A program made the translations under genes and the position numbers. This document shows, one piece after another, positions 37,601-50,146 of a DNA stretch of 64,000 nucleotides. Every line of letters begins with the position of its first letter. Within the stretch, counting starts at the first letter, position 1. Source of the stretch: Tetrahymena elliotti 4EA (lineage: Eukaryota; Ciliophora; Oligohymenophorea; Hymenostomatida; Tetrahymenidae); NCBI GenBank assembly GCA_000231825.2, contig JH720350.1, forward strand, positions 11,163 to 75,162, in the 5' to 3' direction. Under the pieces are notes generated by a model. It saw nothing but the letters and a program-made list of their open reading frames with translations. It ran no database searches and was not told the DNA's origin.

Positions 37601-39203
37601 AGATTTTAATCGCAGTGATAATTAGAAAGGATAGACAATTAAAACATTAGAAACAAAAAAATTATCAGAAACATTAACACCTCATCCACAATCAACGTAT
37701 TGTAATACAATTGATTAATTGATTTTATTTGAGTAGAGAAGCACTTCTTAAATTTTAAATCACTAGATTACTATGCCTTTGATGGATAAAGTAAATTTTC
37801 CTCTTAACTCTCTAGCTTCTAACTAGAAAAATAGATCCACTACTATTGAGGAACCAGTAAAATCTCACAATAGATTGAATGTAACAGAGATTCTTGAAAA
37901 TAAATCTTTTATAAACAAGAGAATGAAAACAAGTGTGAGTCCTTCACACAAATTTACTTAAGAAAATCTAAAAACTGAATGGAGTTAATTAGATTAATCT
38001 TCAATAGCTTATGAAGATCATCCAGTTATACACTAAAATAAAAAGAAATTAAGTAATTTACCAGAGATATTAAAACATAAAGCTTATATTTAAAAGAAAA
38101 TAAAAAGACAGTATATAAGATCTAATGAGATATAACACAAATTTTAAGTTGCAGAATTTAACAAGCACCTATAAATATATTAAGAATAATATAACACGGA
38201 GTCTTAAGACATAAGACAAAAATCTGCTAATTACAGGAAAACAGAAAAATCAAGAGAAAACCATATGAAAGCTTATTCAAACACTTAAAATAAAATTTTC
38301 TCTTTAAGTTAGCCACCAAACGATAATAATAATGAGTAAAGCTAATAAAATAATAAGCAAACTAATTAAATAAAAATAAATTATGGTTAAATAGAAATAA
38401 ATATGGTGAATAATATTAGCTAAAAAAATTAAGAAAAGCTTAACAGCACATAATAGTTCAAGCAGTATTCAGAGAAAAAATAATCTTTTAGTAAATTAAG
38501 AAAGAAGAGTAAAAACAATTTAATAACTATGAATACTAGCAGTGAATAGGAGTTTAATGAATAGCAACTTTACAACACTTTGTATGTTAAAAAAATAATG
38601 GGCAATTCTCCAAAAAACAAAAATTCATTTGAATAATAATAAATTAATAAAAAAATCAAATAAGAAGATAGAATTCTATTCTAAACACCTTAGAAAAGTA
38701 GGTCATAGAGCTAAAGAGAAATAGAAATAAAAGTATTAAATAATGATTTCAGTACTTCTAAAGTCTAAGAAGAAGACAATAAATAAAATTCTATTTCTCC
38801 TAATTAAATGAACATGTCTAAATCCTAATGTAGCTTTGCTTATGGATCTCCTATAAAGCAGAGCACTTCTTAACTAAATTAAGATTAAAGTAAAGCAATA
38901 ATATTGAACAAAATAAATAACCCGCCCACTTCTAGTTTTTATATGCAATCGAAATCCTCTTTAGGAGAAAATTCTTCTTATGCAAATTAAGACAAAATAA
39001 ATTCTTTGAACCATGTAAAGAGTTAAGATATCAACTAATTTATTGAAAGCAATTAATAAAGGTAATCTTAAATAAAACTTAGTAATACATAAAAAACAAA
39101 ACAAGAAAGTGAATAAGAAACAAAAGACTTATCTCATCTAAATACTCTTAAGCAGTTAGAAATTTAGAGATTAACAGAAACCCATTTTTCCTTTAAAGAT
39201 TGA
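34622..39203 (+). CDS. Large protein with cyclic-nucleotide-binding-like domains and disordered tail
   Basis: Two exons, 34622-36618 and 36875-39203, give 1441 residues; the intron (GTAAAC...TTAG, 256 bp) is needed to avoid a TGA and joins in phase. The N-terminus (HPFFKGIS..., YFIMSGQVSIFVKK near residues 45-65) looks like the first strands of a cNMP-binding beta-roll, followed by an insertion and the C-terminal half (GQIVGESS). A second roll-like segment is near residues 230-320 (ILKKGQIIFRTKE, IYIVGGGEVELSIEKGN, MFGYENY). I do not see the full phosphate-binding cassette with its Arg (GE.AL....RAA), so nucleotide binding is doubtful. From about residue 370 on the sequence is Q/N/S/K-rich and disordered. 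Possibly a regulatory or scaffolding protein; function unknown. The intron borders are the main uncertainty. Confidence 0.82.
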
Positions 39204-40126
39204 TTGAATAGTTAATACATTCAACAAAAAAACCATTTTAATTATTAAGAAATATTTTAAAATAAATTGTATTTAAATTATAATCTATATACAAAATATA
39301 ATAAAATTTTTGAGATAAATAATAAAATAGCTTTAAATAAATTAATTAATAACAAACAATATTTAAAATTAAATTAATTTTATTTTTCTTCAAAATTATT
39401 ATTATTATTTATTATGCTTCAATAGGAGATTTTATTTTCTTCGATTCTCCTATTAGTCTGGGTAATTTCAGGGCGGAGTTTGTTACACTTTACACCATAA
39501 TTTCACTGACATTTAAAATGCATTCAATTTTTACTTTCTTTTTTATCTTTGAATATTTAATTTGTAAATTGAAAATGCAATTCTTGTTTGTCATTAATTT
39601 TCTTAGACTTATTTTGATATAATAGATTATTGAATAAATAAAATAACTTTGTATTTAATTTAAATCAAATAATTTTTAAAGTAACTTGAATGTGTATTAA
39701 TTTTTTAATTGAGTAAATTTTAATTTAATTTAGCTTTTTTCTATTCTTAATAAGCTAATGGTAAAGTATTTATTTGTATTTAATGATTACATATTAAAAT
39801 TGTCATTAGTTATTATTTTTCTTTTATAACTTAAATGGCAATACATTTTGGTATTCAGATGACCATAATTATATTACTAAGGTATTAAGTAAGTTGGGTG
39901 GGTAAATAAACAAAAACTTTAAATTAATTATCTCAAAAAAAGATTTTTTATGATTTTGATTAAAAAAGTTGGAATAATAAAAGAAAAAACAAGCGAAATG
40001 AGTAAATAGATAATGATAATAAGTAAAGATATTTAGATTAGAATATATAATATAATTAGTAAAGTAATACAGTACAATAAGTGAAATTAAAGTAATTTAT
40101 TTTTTCATTTTAAACTATGTATGTTT
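39204..40126. other. Intergenic, convergent gene ends
   Basis: AT-rich DNA between the TGA codons of a plus-strand and a minus-strand gene. No feature recognised. Confidence 0.55.
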
Positions 40127-41359
40127 TCAGAGTCTTGGCATTGGGATTTTTTAATTTTAAGGAATTTAAGCTTATGTTGTTTGGTTTATTGGTCTATGTG
40201 ATAATTATTAGAATTGCATAGCAGAAACTATGGGGTAACTAGCCCAAATATTCATTATGTAATCGTTTATTGTGTTCCAGAATTTGCCATAACCTACTTA
40301 ATACTCTAAGATGCCACAATTAAGTTATTAAAGGGGATAGCTGATTCCAATTCCGAATATTCCATCGCGAAGAATAGAAGTTAGGGGGTCGTGAGTTAAG
40401 TTTTAATCGAAATAATCTTCAATTTAAATTGTGTTATTGGGCTCGAATCCGATAGCAAACACAACATGAGAGCATCTTGGGAGAACCTTTTTGAGATTTT
40501 GTTCATCTGATTTGAAAAAGCGGATTGATTATTTGTATTTTTCTTCTACTAAATCAGTAGTGAGCTTTTTAGTAAATTCAGCAACTTAGCCTTTAAGACC
40601 AGTGTTATCAAAGAGGGTACTTTACTAGTTGTTTAAAGTAATAGGTTAAGCGTATTTATAAGGAGCATTGATGAATTAACAAACTTTTAAGCCAGCCTAT
40701 AGCAAATGCATAGTAGCTAATGCTGCTGTGTGAGAAGAGCCAATTACAGCAACTCGCTTCATGCCTTTAGACACTTTTTTAAGACGCTAATCATCAACAA
40801 TATCTTCTACTGGAATTATTTTAGCATGTTAGCTTTCTTTTTTAGGTAAGTCAATAGTTCTAGACTTAACACCAACACTCAAGATAATTCTATTTGAGAA
40901 AACATTATCTCCGTTTTCAAGCAAAAGAGCCCATCCAAGATTAGTACGGGAAATCTTTTTAACTATGCTTCTTTAAGAGCTAACAAGCTTTAAAAAGTGG
41001 TCAGTAATATACTACATAGGCTCAGCTGCAACTTCAAGAGCACAAGTTGCCTTCACAGGCATAGTATCTATGTCAAATTAAGGAGCATTCTCATTATTTA
41101 GCTTTGCAAGAATCTTGAAAATATCCTTGTTAACTTTGATGTAGCTCTCAACGGAAGTATTACCAGGTACTCCAGCCCACTCTCTGCCAAAAGCTCCAAC
41201 TTAAAACTGAGGGTCAACCCACAAGATCTTTTTAGGGTTGACATTTCTTTCCAAGATTTTAGCAACAGCGCAAATACCTGCAGGTCCAGCACCTACCACA
41301 CAGTATTCATAAACAGAGTCTTACAAATTAGAAGAAGGAAGTTTTTTAGCGAGGCTCAT
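40127..41359 (-). CDS. FAD/NAD(P)-binding oxidoreductase (pyridine nucleotide-disulfide reductase-like fold)
   Basis: Intronless 410-residue frame, ATG at 41357-41359, TGA at 40127-40129. A Rossmann FAD-binding motif VGAGPAG lies at residues 22-28 and is followed by [25 protein letters not shown] middle segment [15 protein letters not shown] is the usual end of the FAD domain. A second dinucleotide fold begins [13 protein letters not shown] near residue 200 (GxSxTA, a variant of GxGxxG), and [11 protein letters not shown] is the conserved ATG-like motif of two-dinucleotide-binding flavoproteins. No CxxC redox pair is visible next to the FAD motif, so it is not a typical disulfide reductase; flavin monooxygenase- or ferredoxin-reductase-like activity is possible. 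Substrate unknown. G+C is higher than the flanks. No neighbouring gene hints at its role. Confidence 0.88.
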
Positions 41360-43024
41360 TAAATTATATATATTTACTTGTATTTTTATTAGGATTTGTC
41401 TTTTAAATACTATTTTTTTAATTAATTTATTATCAAATTTTGTTTTAAAAACTGACTATAAATACACTTACCTTGGATTTATTCTTCTTAATATTTATTG
41501 CTGTTGATAAAAATTGTTCGAACATTCTTCAGAATATATCATCAATCTATTTTATATTAGATCTATTCCTTAATCAAACAAAGGTTTTTCAAAGAACTTA
41601 CTTTCATAAAATCTATGTAAAATAATAAGGAATTGTCATTCTACCAGTATACATTTTGAAATTACTTTATTCTATTTTTCATATTCTGCAATATTTTCTT
41701 CAAAGTATGCCAAACAAAGCAAAAAATACGTAATAGCAGCTCATTAACGTTTTTAATCAAGCTTAAGTTATTTAAATATTTTTTATTTATTTTTTGAATT
41801 GGCAATTGTAAATTCCTTAGTCCCCATATTATGTTTATTATTAATTTTCAAACCTATTTTTCCATTTATCAAATTCAAGCACCCCGTCGAAAACCCATAA
41901 TAATTCCTAAACAAATTCCTTGGAATCAATCAATATAAAAAAAATTAATAATTTTTAATTTTTCTGAAAGAAATAATAAATATAAACTAATTCTATTTCT
42001 TTCTAAAATTTATACTTTTTAGAAGAAATTAAAAGTTTTCAATCACCTTATATTTCTCTGATCTGAAATATGAACTATGTTTGAATGTGCATCCATTTAT
42101 TAATATTTTCCATTTATTTCATTAATGTAAGAAACTAAATAAATATTTAAACAAAAGATTTTTTAAATACTAATTGTGTGCAAATATGTCATCTTCTTTT
42201 CATAAATATTTCAATAAAAACTATTTCAACGTAAAATCAAATATAGATTGCACTAAAAATTCAAAGATTTTTTAATGGAAAGTATTCAAAAATTAAGTTA
42301 ATTTAACTTATGTTTTTTCATTTAAATTAGATCTTTTTTTACTTGAAAAAAACTCAATAGTTACTTTCCTGTGAGTATTTTTAATTTGAAAATGTGCGTT
42401 TTCTCTGATAAATTATGCAATTTGATAGTTTTTCCTTTCTCATTAGATAAAAGTCATAATTAATTTTTTTTGTAGTAAAAAATTATTTGTTTACTCCAAT
42501 AAGAAGGAAAAAAATAAAAGAAAAACCAAGTAGAATTTTTTGATTTTATCAAATTATTCATTTAATTTTTTTACAAATTTGTGTTAGTTCCAATCTCCTT
42601 GAAGCTTAACAATTTAGATTATAAATATTCGGATATGTATTGTATTTTTTAAATAAAAAAGTTAATAATTCCTTATCTACATTTAGTTTAATCTTTTAAT
42701 ATAACGTACTTTTAGATTTATACATATAATACATTAAATTTCAAAAAAGATACTAAAAAATATATAAAGTAACTTAGATCAAGTATTTCTTAATTAAATG
42801 CCAAATTATTTTTACACTTTTAGATTTGGATAAAAGATTTATTTAGTGAAATGTTTTGTTTGTTCTAATTTAAAAATATATTACTTTGATAAACTTTGAG
42901 AATAAATTTGAATAATTTTATTTAGTTGCTTTTGTAAGTATATTGCCATTTTAAGTATTTTAAGGAAGCAATCAATCATAATTTTTGGTTTCAAAAACTT
43001 AATTATTTAATTAAAAAAAATATT
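41360..43024. other. Intergenic, no gene seen
   Basis: About 1.7 kb, AT-rich, upstream of the flavoprotein gene and downstream of the tRNA. No open frame or repeat stands out. The 8-base T run on the minus strand next to the tRNA is listed as its terminator. Confidence 0.55.
43013..43020 (-). terminator. RNA polymerase III terminator of tRNA-Leu
   Basis: Eight consecutive T on the minus strand beginning five bases after the tRNA 3' end, the standard pol III stop signal. Confidence 0.8.
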
Positions 43025-43106
43025 GGCAACTGTGAGATTCGAACTCACGCGGATTACATCCAGGCGATCTTAAGTCGTCCCCCTTAACCAACTCGGGCAA
43101 ATTGCC
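43025..43106 (-). tRNA. tRNA-Leu (anticodon UAA)
   Basis: An 82-nt tRNA on the minus strand. Acceptor stem GGCAATT pairs with AGTTGCC. D-arm CCC...GGG encloses GAGTTGGTTAA. The anticodon loop CTTAAGA gives anticodon TAA at positions 34-36, reading UUA. The long variable arm (GGAT-GTA-ATCC) is the class II hallmark of tRNA-Leu or -Ser. T-arm GTGAG-TTCGAAT-CTCAC is perfect and holds the internal B box. One oddity is an A-C mismatch at the second pair of the anticodon stem (GACGA opposite TCGCC). No intron and no encoded CCA. UUA is a main leucine codon in this genome. Confidence 0.93.
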
Positions 43107-43740
43107 TTGATGAGATTTCTATTTTTCATGATAAGATATTCTTAAAATGATAAAAATTTTAATAAAATTTGATCTGATTAATTTCTGCCATTTTATAAAT
43201 ATCTAAAAATTTAGATGTGTAAAAGAAAAGCAAATTAAATTTCCTTTAATGAATTTTGAAAGGAAAGATTAAAATAAAATCTTGATTTATAAAAAAATTT
43301 ATTTAATAAATTTCTAATCTTTATTTGATTTATTTTAATAATTTGTATCATAAATATTAATCGTTTTATAAATTAAAATAAAATTTCTATCCACTGAAAA
43401 GATTCACTGAAAACTTTAAATTAAATTCTTTTCTTTAAAATTAAATATTAAATATTTTTAATTCAATCTGAAATATTGATATTTTTTACTGATTTTGTTT
43501 TTAAAATTGTTAAAGAAATAATCAATAAGATGGCATTTTTATTTGGAAGAATTAAGTTTACACAAATATTTTTAATTACTTAGTTTATTCTATTAAAAAA
43601 ATCAAAATAATCAATAAACTTTTAGTAGTCAAAATAGATGTTAAAGTTGATTTACATATCAATTCATTTCTAATTTTAATAATAATTAATTGATATTAAT
43701 TTTAATTAAGAACGAGGTTTAAATCATACAATAAAATCAA
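43107..43740. other. Intergenic
   Basis: AT-rich DNA between the tRNA and the PAS-domain gene; no further feature seen. Confidence 0.55.
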
Positions 43741-46700
43741 ATGAGTTAAAAAAAGCTAGGCTAAAAGGTAAATAGAATTAAAAAACGACAATTTAGAAAA
43801 AAAATTCATGATTTCTATTTTAGAAATTTAACCATGCTTATCAAACCTCTTAGCCTATCACTAAAGACTTCTGTTTTCTTTATCATGATTAGTAAATTAA
43901 TAGAAATATCCTTTATCATGAAGTAAAATTCAAAAGAATTAGATCTTAATTAAGATGAAAATAAATACAAAGAAAGGATGGATTTATTCTTTAAATATTT
44001 TAGATAGACCTAAGTTGTTTACTATTTTGAAGAAAACTTCACAAATATAGATTTTAGCTTGATATTTTCTATTTTATTTTTGATAATAAACTGCTATATT
44101 ATCTCCTGCTTAATAATTGAATTATTATATTTCATGGATAAAAGCAAATACTCTAAAAATTTATGGAACTATCCTGTGAAATTTATTTTAGGGTTATATA
44201 ATCATGGGTTGTTCTAAGTCATGGTTGGATTTTCGTTATATCTATTGCAGAATAAAAATAATAGAGAGATTAATAAACTTGCTTATGTTTACTATATTAA
44301 CATAATTTTGACTTTAATAATAGGTAATTATTTATTATCGAATTACTTAAGCCTTCAAACCATTTTTGCTTTGATTTGTAAATAATGGTTTATGGTTTTT
44401 AATTCAATCTTTAATACAAAATATTAATAGTAATAAAGAAACTAAACAAATGCTTATTTAATCTTCTAAATTTGTAAATAAAATTCTTTTTATATTAAAA
44501 TATAAAGGGTTTCTAAGCGAGATTCATGATTTTTCATACAGTTTAACTGGTAATAGTAAATTATAAAAAATACCTTCTTTCACTAATCTAATAAGATTTA
44601 TTCTGCTCATCTTTTACTTATTTCTTTCATAATTGTCTGGATATAAGAACTTAATCTCTTTCTCTCTAATTTACTAACTTTTACAAAATGTTATTGCTTA
44701 TAAATATGATCAATACGTATCTAGGACTATAAATAAACTAAATTTTGCTATGTGTTTTGCCTAATTCATAGTAACTGCTTTAGTATTTGCTCATGTATTT
44801 TTGAGATTAAGTACTGATCTTATTATTCTTGTGACTGTAACAACCCCTATTTCAATTAAATTGGCTTACAATATTAAAAATAACTAGTACCAAAAAAGCT
44901 TTTAAATTTTTTTTATGGCAAATTACATTTCAAACTGTTCAATGAATGAGCTTATTAATACCATAAGATCAATTGTGGTAGAATTAGATAATTTTTAAAC
45001 CCATTACTTGATTAAAGCTTAAGGTGTCTTATATGAAAATATGCTCTACTCTCATAAATAAAATTGCTCTCTCAAATCACAAACTTGTTTTTGTTCTCTT
45101 AATCAGAATTAAGTAATTTTTTTATTTTTGAACTGAAATTTAAATATTAAATCATGAAGAGAAATATAAAAATACTTTTTAGGAAAGTTGTATTTGTGTT
45201 AAAAGAAAAATATTTTCTAATTTTTACCTTTTTTTATGTTTTACTAAATAGAAAACAAACAATCTATTATACATTGAAGAAATCTCTGAACTACACAAAA
45301 GAAGAGAATAAATAGAAAATGTAGTTTTTGCATTGATTAAGTAATTTGCCTAATAATCTGAAAAAAGAATATCAACTTCTGAGATGATTTCTTTGCATTT
45401 TTATTTAATTCATTTTTTTATAGAGATTCTCAAAGATCCTGTAAAGATGAACATTGAAATTTACAAAATGCATTTGATTTATCTTAATAAAATGAGTCCG
45501 CTCTAAAAATTTTACTTTTTTCAATTAAAAGAGGAAATTAATGTTTTGCTCAATGAAGCTAATGCAGAAAAATAAAAGAAAAGTATGAAAGTAGATATGA
45601 TTGGTGTTATTTTATTTGATGAATAAATGAGTGTTCTCAAAGTAAAGCTTAAAAATTAGCTTATAGGAACAGGAGTTTTCTATGATTATTTACAAAGCAA
45701 TAAAATAAATCTTAATTAAATTTAAATACAATCAGCGTTATTGCATAAAAAATTAAAAGAATTAGAATAAATTATGGTTAATTTATATCAAATAAACCCC
45801 TTCAATATAGACTTATAATATTTAACAACCATTTTTGTTCAAGTGTTAGACATAAAAAATAGAAAAATATCTGATTTTTAAAAGTAACCTCTTTCTTCAA
45901 ATAAGTAAAAAACTCAATCAAAATTTTTGAACAAAGATTATTTTAATGAAAATTCATGTATGGTCTACTGTTCTCTAATTGATACAAACTATTCAATTGA
46001 TAAAGTCTCTGCTAATTTTAAAAATATTTTTAACTATAGTAATGATTAAGTTATAGGAAAGCCTTTAAGTATCTTACTCCCAAGAATTGTTAAAGAAACT
46101 CACAATTAAATAATAGATTTCTGTATAAAGTTCAAGTCAAATAAGTTGCAATCTCAAGGTAATTTCATATTCTATTTAAAAAAATATTTATTTTCGTTTT
46201 AATTAATTTAAAGGAGAAAGGTTTTCCTTTGGAGTTGATGAAAAGGGCTTCATTTTTCCTCTAACAATTTAGCTTAGATTTGATTAATTGGAAAAAGATT
46301 TTGGAGTCTGTGCCCTCATTTCTAGAATTAAGCAAAAAAAATAATATATTTTATTCGCTGATGATGGAACTATCACTGACTTCTCTAAAAGAATATTTGT
46401 AGATTTATTTCAAACTACAAAATACAGTAAATAAGGTCATTTTTCACTTCATTAAATATTTGATCAATACCCATGATTCTTTCATGAAAAATTACAAAAA
46501 TAATACTCAAACAATTTTCATTTGAAACAAATAAAATTTACTTTTTAGATGTTTCTTTTAAATTACAATTAATTTTTAAATAAAATAATTATTAAATTAT
46601 AAAATAGAATTGCAAATTAAAGTTTATGAGATAATTCCTGAGATGGACAATATCATCTAATGTGGGCTTTATTAGACTTAATTTTGCAGTCCACTAATAT

Positions 46701-49579
46701 TGTAAAAATAAAAAAATTAGTTATATAAATAAAGTACAATAAATAATGCTTTAACCAATGTAACTTTAAATAGATAATATAGTATTAAAGATAATATACT
46801 AATAATTTATTTTGTTGTGGGAAGAATATAAACAGAGATGAAACAAAATATTAATTTTGTCGAAATATATCAATATGAAAGAGAAGAAGATGAAACGAAG
46901 AAACTGCAAATAATTAATGAAATCAATAAAATGAATAAAATCTAATCAGAAAGTTTAAAAAAGTATTAAGTTGTAAATTTTGAAGATTAAGAGAAAAGAA
47001 AGATTTTAGATTAAGAATCTTTTTCAGAAAATCCTTAAGCAACATAAAACAATTTGCTTTAGAGAAGCTTTTAAAGAAGAGAAAAGAAAGGAACAGTGAA
47101 ATTTTCTTTAATTTAATTAAGAAAATAAGATAGTTATACTATTGATTTGTCTTCAACAAGACATGCTTAGGACAGTGCGAGATTTTTGGACTAAAATAAC
47201 TCAAGAAGTGATATTTAGGATAACTTTTAGAATATTTATGGTAGTTAAACAGATCGTAATTTATGTTCTATTAATAATTTAGATAGTCCTACCAAGCTAA
47301 ATATATAGAATATTTAATTGTAAAGAAATAACAATTCTTAAATCAACTAAGAAAATATTATCTTTTAATACACAAGTTTCACTGATAAGAATGATATAAT
47401 GATGAAATAAATGTATTGTAGATCAGACCTAGCTTAGAATTAAACTTTTTATAATTAATTTGAAGATAATACTTCAATAATGAAAGGCAATAACAACTAT
47501 CCTGGATTATAATCAAACTAAAAATAAAATACAGAAAAAGATTAGCAAAGTTAAAATGAACATTTAAAGGAAGATTAATTAAATGAAATAGCAACTGTAA
47601 ACTCTAGCAAATATAGCTCAGATGAGCTTTCTAAACGCTAAATCATTAAGAAAATAACAAAAAATAAAATAAATAGAGGCCAGAAATTAATGATTTATCT
47701 AGGAGTTATTTCATTTCTAATTCTAATTTTGATGACTTCATTAATGCAAAAAACAAATAACTCAAGCTTAGAAAGATATTAAAAATCTTTTTTTTAGATT
47801 GATTAAGCTTAATATTTATATTCAGATATTGTATAAACTCTAGGCTTATCTAACTATTAAAGTATTTTGTATTCATAAAAATATAGCTTTGGCTCAAACA
47901 AAGAAATTTAGAGTGAGAGCAAAATAGTCGAATTTGAATACGAAAAAGTCAGAGAAGATTATAAAAAAAATTTATTAAATTTAATTTTTATAGAAAATCA
48001 AGATGAAATTCATTAAAAATTGTTTGAAGAGAAGTTTAATGTAACTAAATATACAGTTGATTTCCCAGAAGGTATGAGTCATTAAGTGGTTGTCTAAAAT
48101 TTAGAATACACTGTTACTGAATATTTTTATGCTATTATTTAGTATATTATTCAATTTACATCTACAGAAGAGAACTTTATATGGGACAATCTCAATATAT
48201 TAAGAGAAAAGATGAAAGATTTACAAAAAGTAGTTGAATATGTCATATAAAATTAATTCGATAATATGGAGATAACTTAAATATCTATTCTATTTATTTT
48301 TGCTTTCACAAATTTCACCTTATGCATTGTAGTTATTCTACTTAGTGTTTTTATAGAAAAATCTAAAGAAAATATTTTAAAATTGGCTGGTTCTTTCCCA
48401 CCCAAAAGTCTCGAAAACCAAGTATAAATTATTGAACTTAATTTGCTTAAGCTGGAAGCAATCCAAAGTTCAAAAGATAATGATTTGAATACTTCTAAAA
48501 TGAATTTAGGCTCTCTAAAAAAGCAATAAAAAAAGATTTCGACAAGAAATATTATTGAATAAATAGAAGAATTAAAAGAAATTCAAGAATAAACAAACAG
48601 ATCTTAAAGGAATATTAATGAATTAAAATTCATTGCTAGACTTCCAAATAAAAGAAATAGATCTATTGCTTCGTTTAATTCTATTTCAAAAGTTAATTGG
48701 TTGATTATTCTTTATTTTGTAATAACATTTTTTATTCTTCTTCTCTAGCCTCTTATAAATATAATTATTTCCCAGCCTTACCTTAAAGAAGCAAAAACTA
48801 TGGTAAATGAAAGAATTGCCTTAATAGATATTAATGGCTAAATGATTGAAAATCTCTCAGCCCACTATTCAAACATGTTTATGTTTAGTTTAATTGGCTA
48901 TTACCCTAATCTTAGCTATTATTACTTGCATTTAAAAAATATAACTCAATTTAATGAGGAGAAAGTTCAAAAATTATCTTATTTTTAAAACTCAATAGAT
49001 ATTAAAAGGCATAATTAGTTTAGATTTGATGAAATATATAGGAATATTATGAATGGAGATATTTGCTAAGTAAGATAAGCATACCCTAATTTATTCAATT
49101 CAAACATCACATATGAATCCTGCAATACTTTATTTAATGGTATTCTACAAAGAGGTTTAATTCTTTCATTTAAGACTATCTTCGAAACTTTTCAAACACT
49201 TGTCAAAATATACGAATCTCCAGATGAAATCTTTGATGATGCATTTTTAAGTTTTTTAGAAAAGTACTCACTCATATAAATAAATACATTTTGTAAAATG
49301 ATCATTGAAACAGTCAAAGCATTAAGGTTATTTTAAAATACCTAGTCTTAAGAACTTTATGAACATATTTAGGCTCAATTCAATATCTTATTTTACTATC
49401 AAATGGCTGTAATCCTCCTAACTTTTGGTGTTGGTTTTATTTACTTACTAAAATATCTCGACAAACAATTTTGTAAAGTCAAAAATATTTTCTCTCTTTT
49501 CCACATAAATTTATTATTTGAAAATCAATTTTTCTTAAAATATATTTAACAAAAATCGACAGGCATATTTAAGAAGTGA
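43741..49579 (+). CDS. Multi-membrane-span protein with PAS domain (PAS S-box family of ciliates)
   Basis: Five exons (43741-44473, 44508-45112, 45252-46158, 46214-46426, 46608-49579) give 1809 residues. The basic N-terminus (MSQKKLGQKVNRIKKRQF) leads into several hydrophobic spans within the first about 440 residues. A helical region follows, then a PAS-like domain near residues 678-770 (CSLIDTNYSIDKVSANFKNI, NDQVIGKPLSILLP, FSFGVDEKGFIFPLTIQLR, FADDGTITDFSKR). The C-terminal third has spans near residues 1180, 1390, 1525 and 1755 around extracytosolic-type loops. This is the layout of a large ciliate family annotated as PAS S-box/transmembrane proteins; PAS domains sense ligands, redox or partners, but the signal here is unknown. 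Intron 1 is only 34 bp. Intron 4 (46427-46607) is the weak point: it hides a frame that looks coding and carries a TGA at 46474-46476 (see findings). Confidence 0.82.
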
Positions 49580-50146
49580 CCAATTAATTGTTTTTGAAAT
49601 CTGATTTTATATTTTCTATATTTTGTATTTTTTTATTAAAAATTATACATTTTTTTTGTTATTGTGTGATTTAATTATTTTAACTTTTCTTTCAAGTGCT
49701 TTTCTATGTAAAAAATTAACATTTATTAAACTTGTGTGTGAATATTTTATTTGAAGCACATTTTTTCAGTCTTTTTTGGCAAAATCAAGAATTTTTAAAA
49801 AAATTTTACTTAGATCGATCGATGATAATAATAATATTTTTAATCAGATTTTTCATTAATATGATTTATTTTTGTGAAGACTTTTTATTAAATTAATTTT
49901 AGATAATTTAAGACTTTAAAAATATTAAAAAAAGAAAATTTAATTATAAAAACAGAATATTAATTTTTTTAGAATATTAAAGTAAGTAAATCTCAAAGAT
50001 ATAAAGTTTAACAAATTTTTGAATTGGAATTAAAAGTAAAATAATCAATTTAATTTATCAAAATAATACATTTATTTTAAATTTTTTGAATTTATTTGAT
50101 AGATTGATATATTTAATGATGCTAATTTTTTAGCTGATTTATTCAT
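49580..50146. other. Intergenic, convergent gene ends
   Basis: AT-rich spacer between two TGA codons on opposite strands. Nothing recognised. Confidence 0.6.

Noticed and set aside
43741..43833. An intron near the start of the PAS gene (GTAAAT...TTTTAG at about 43768-43823)
   Set aside because: ATG 43741 and ATG 43834 are in the same frame with no stop between them, and splicing at that acceptor would shift the frame.
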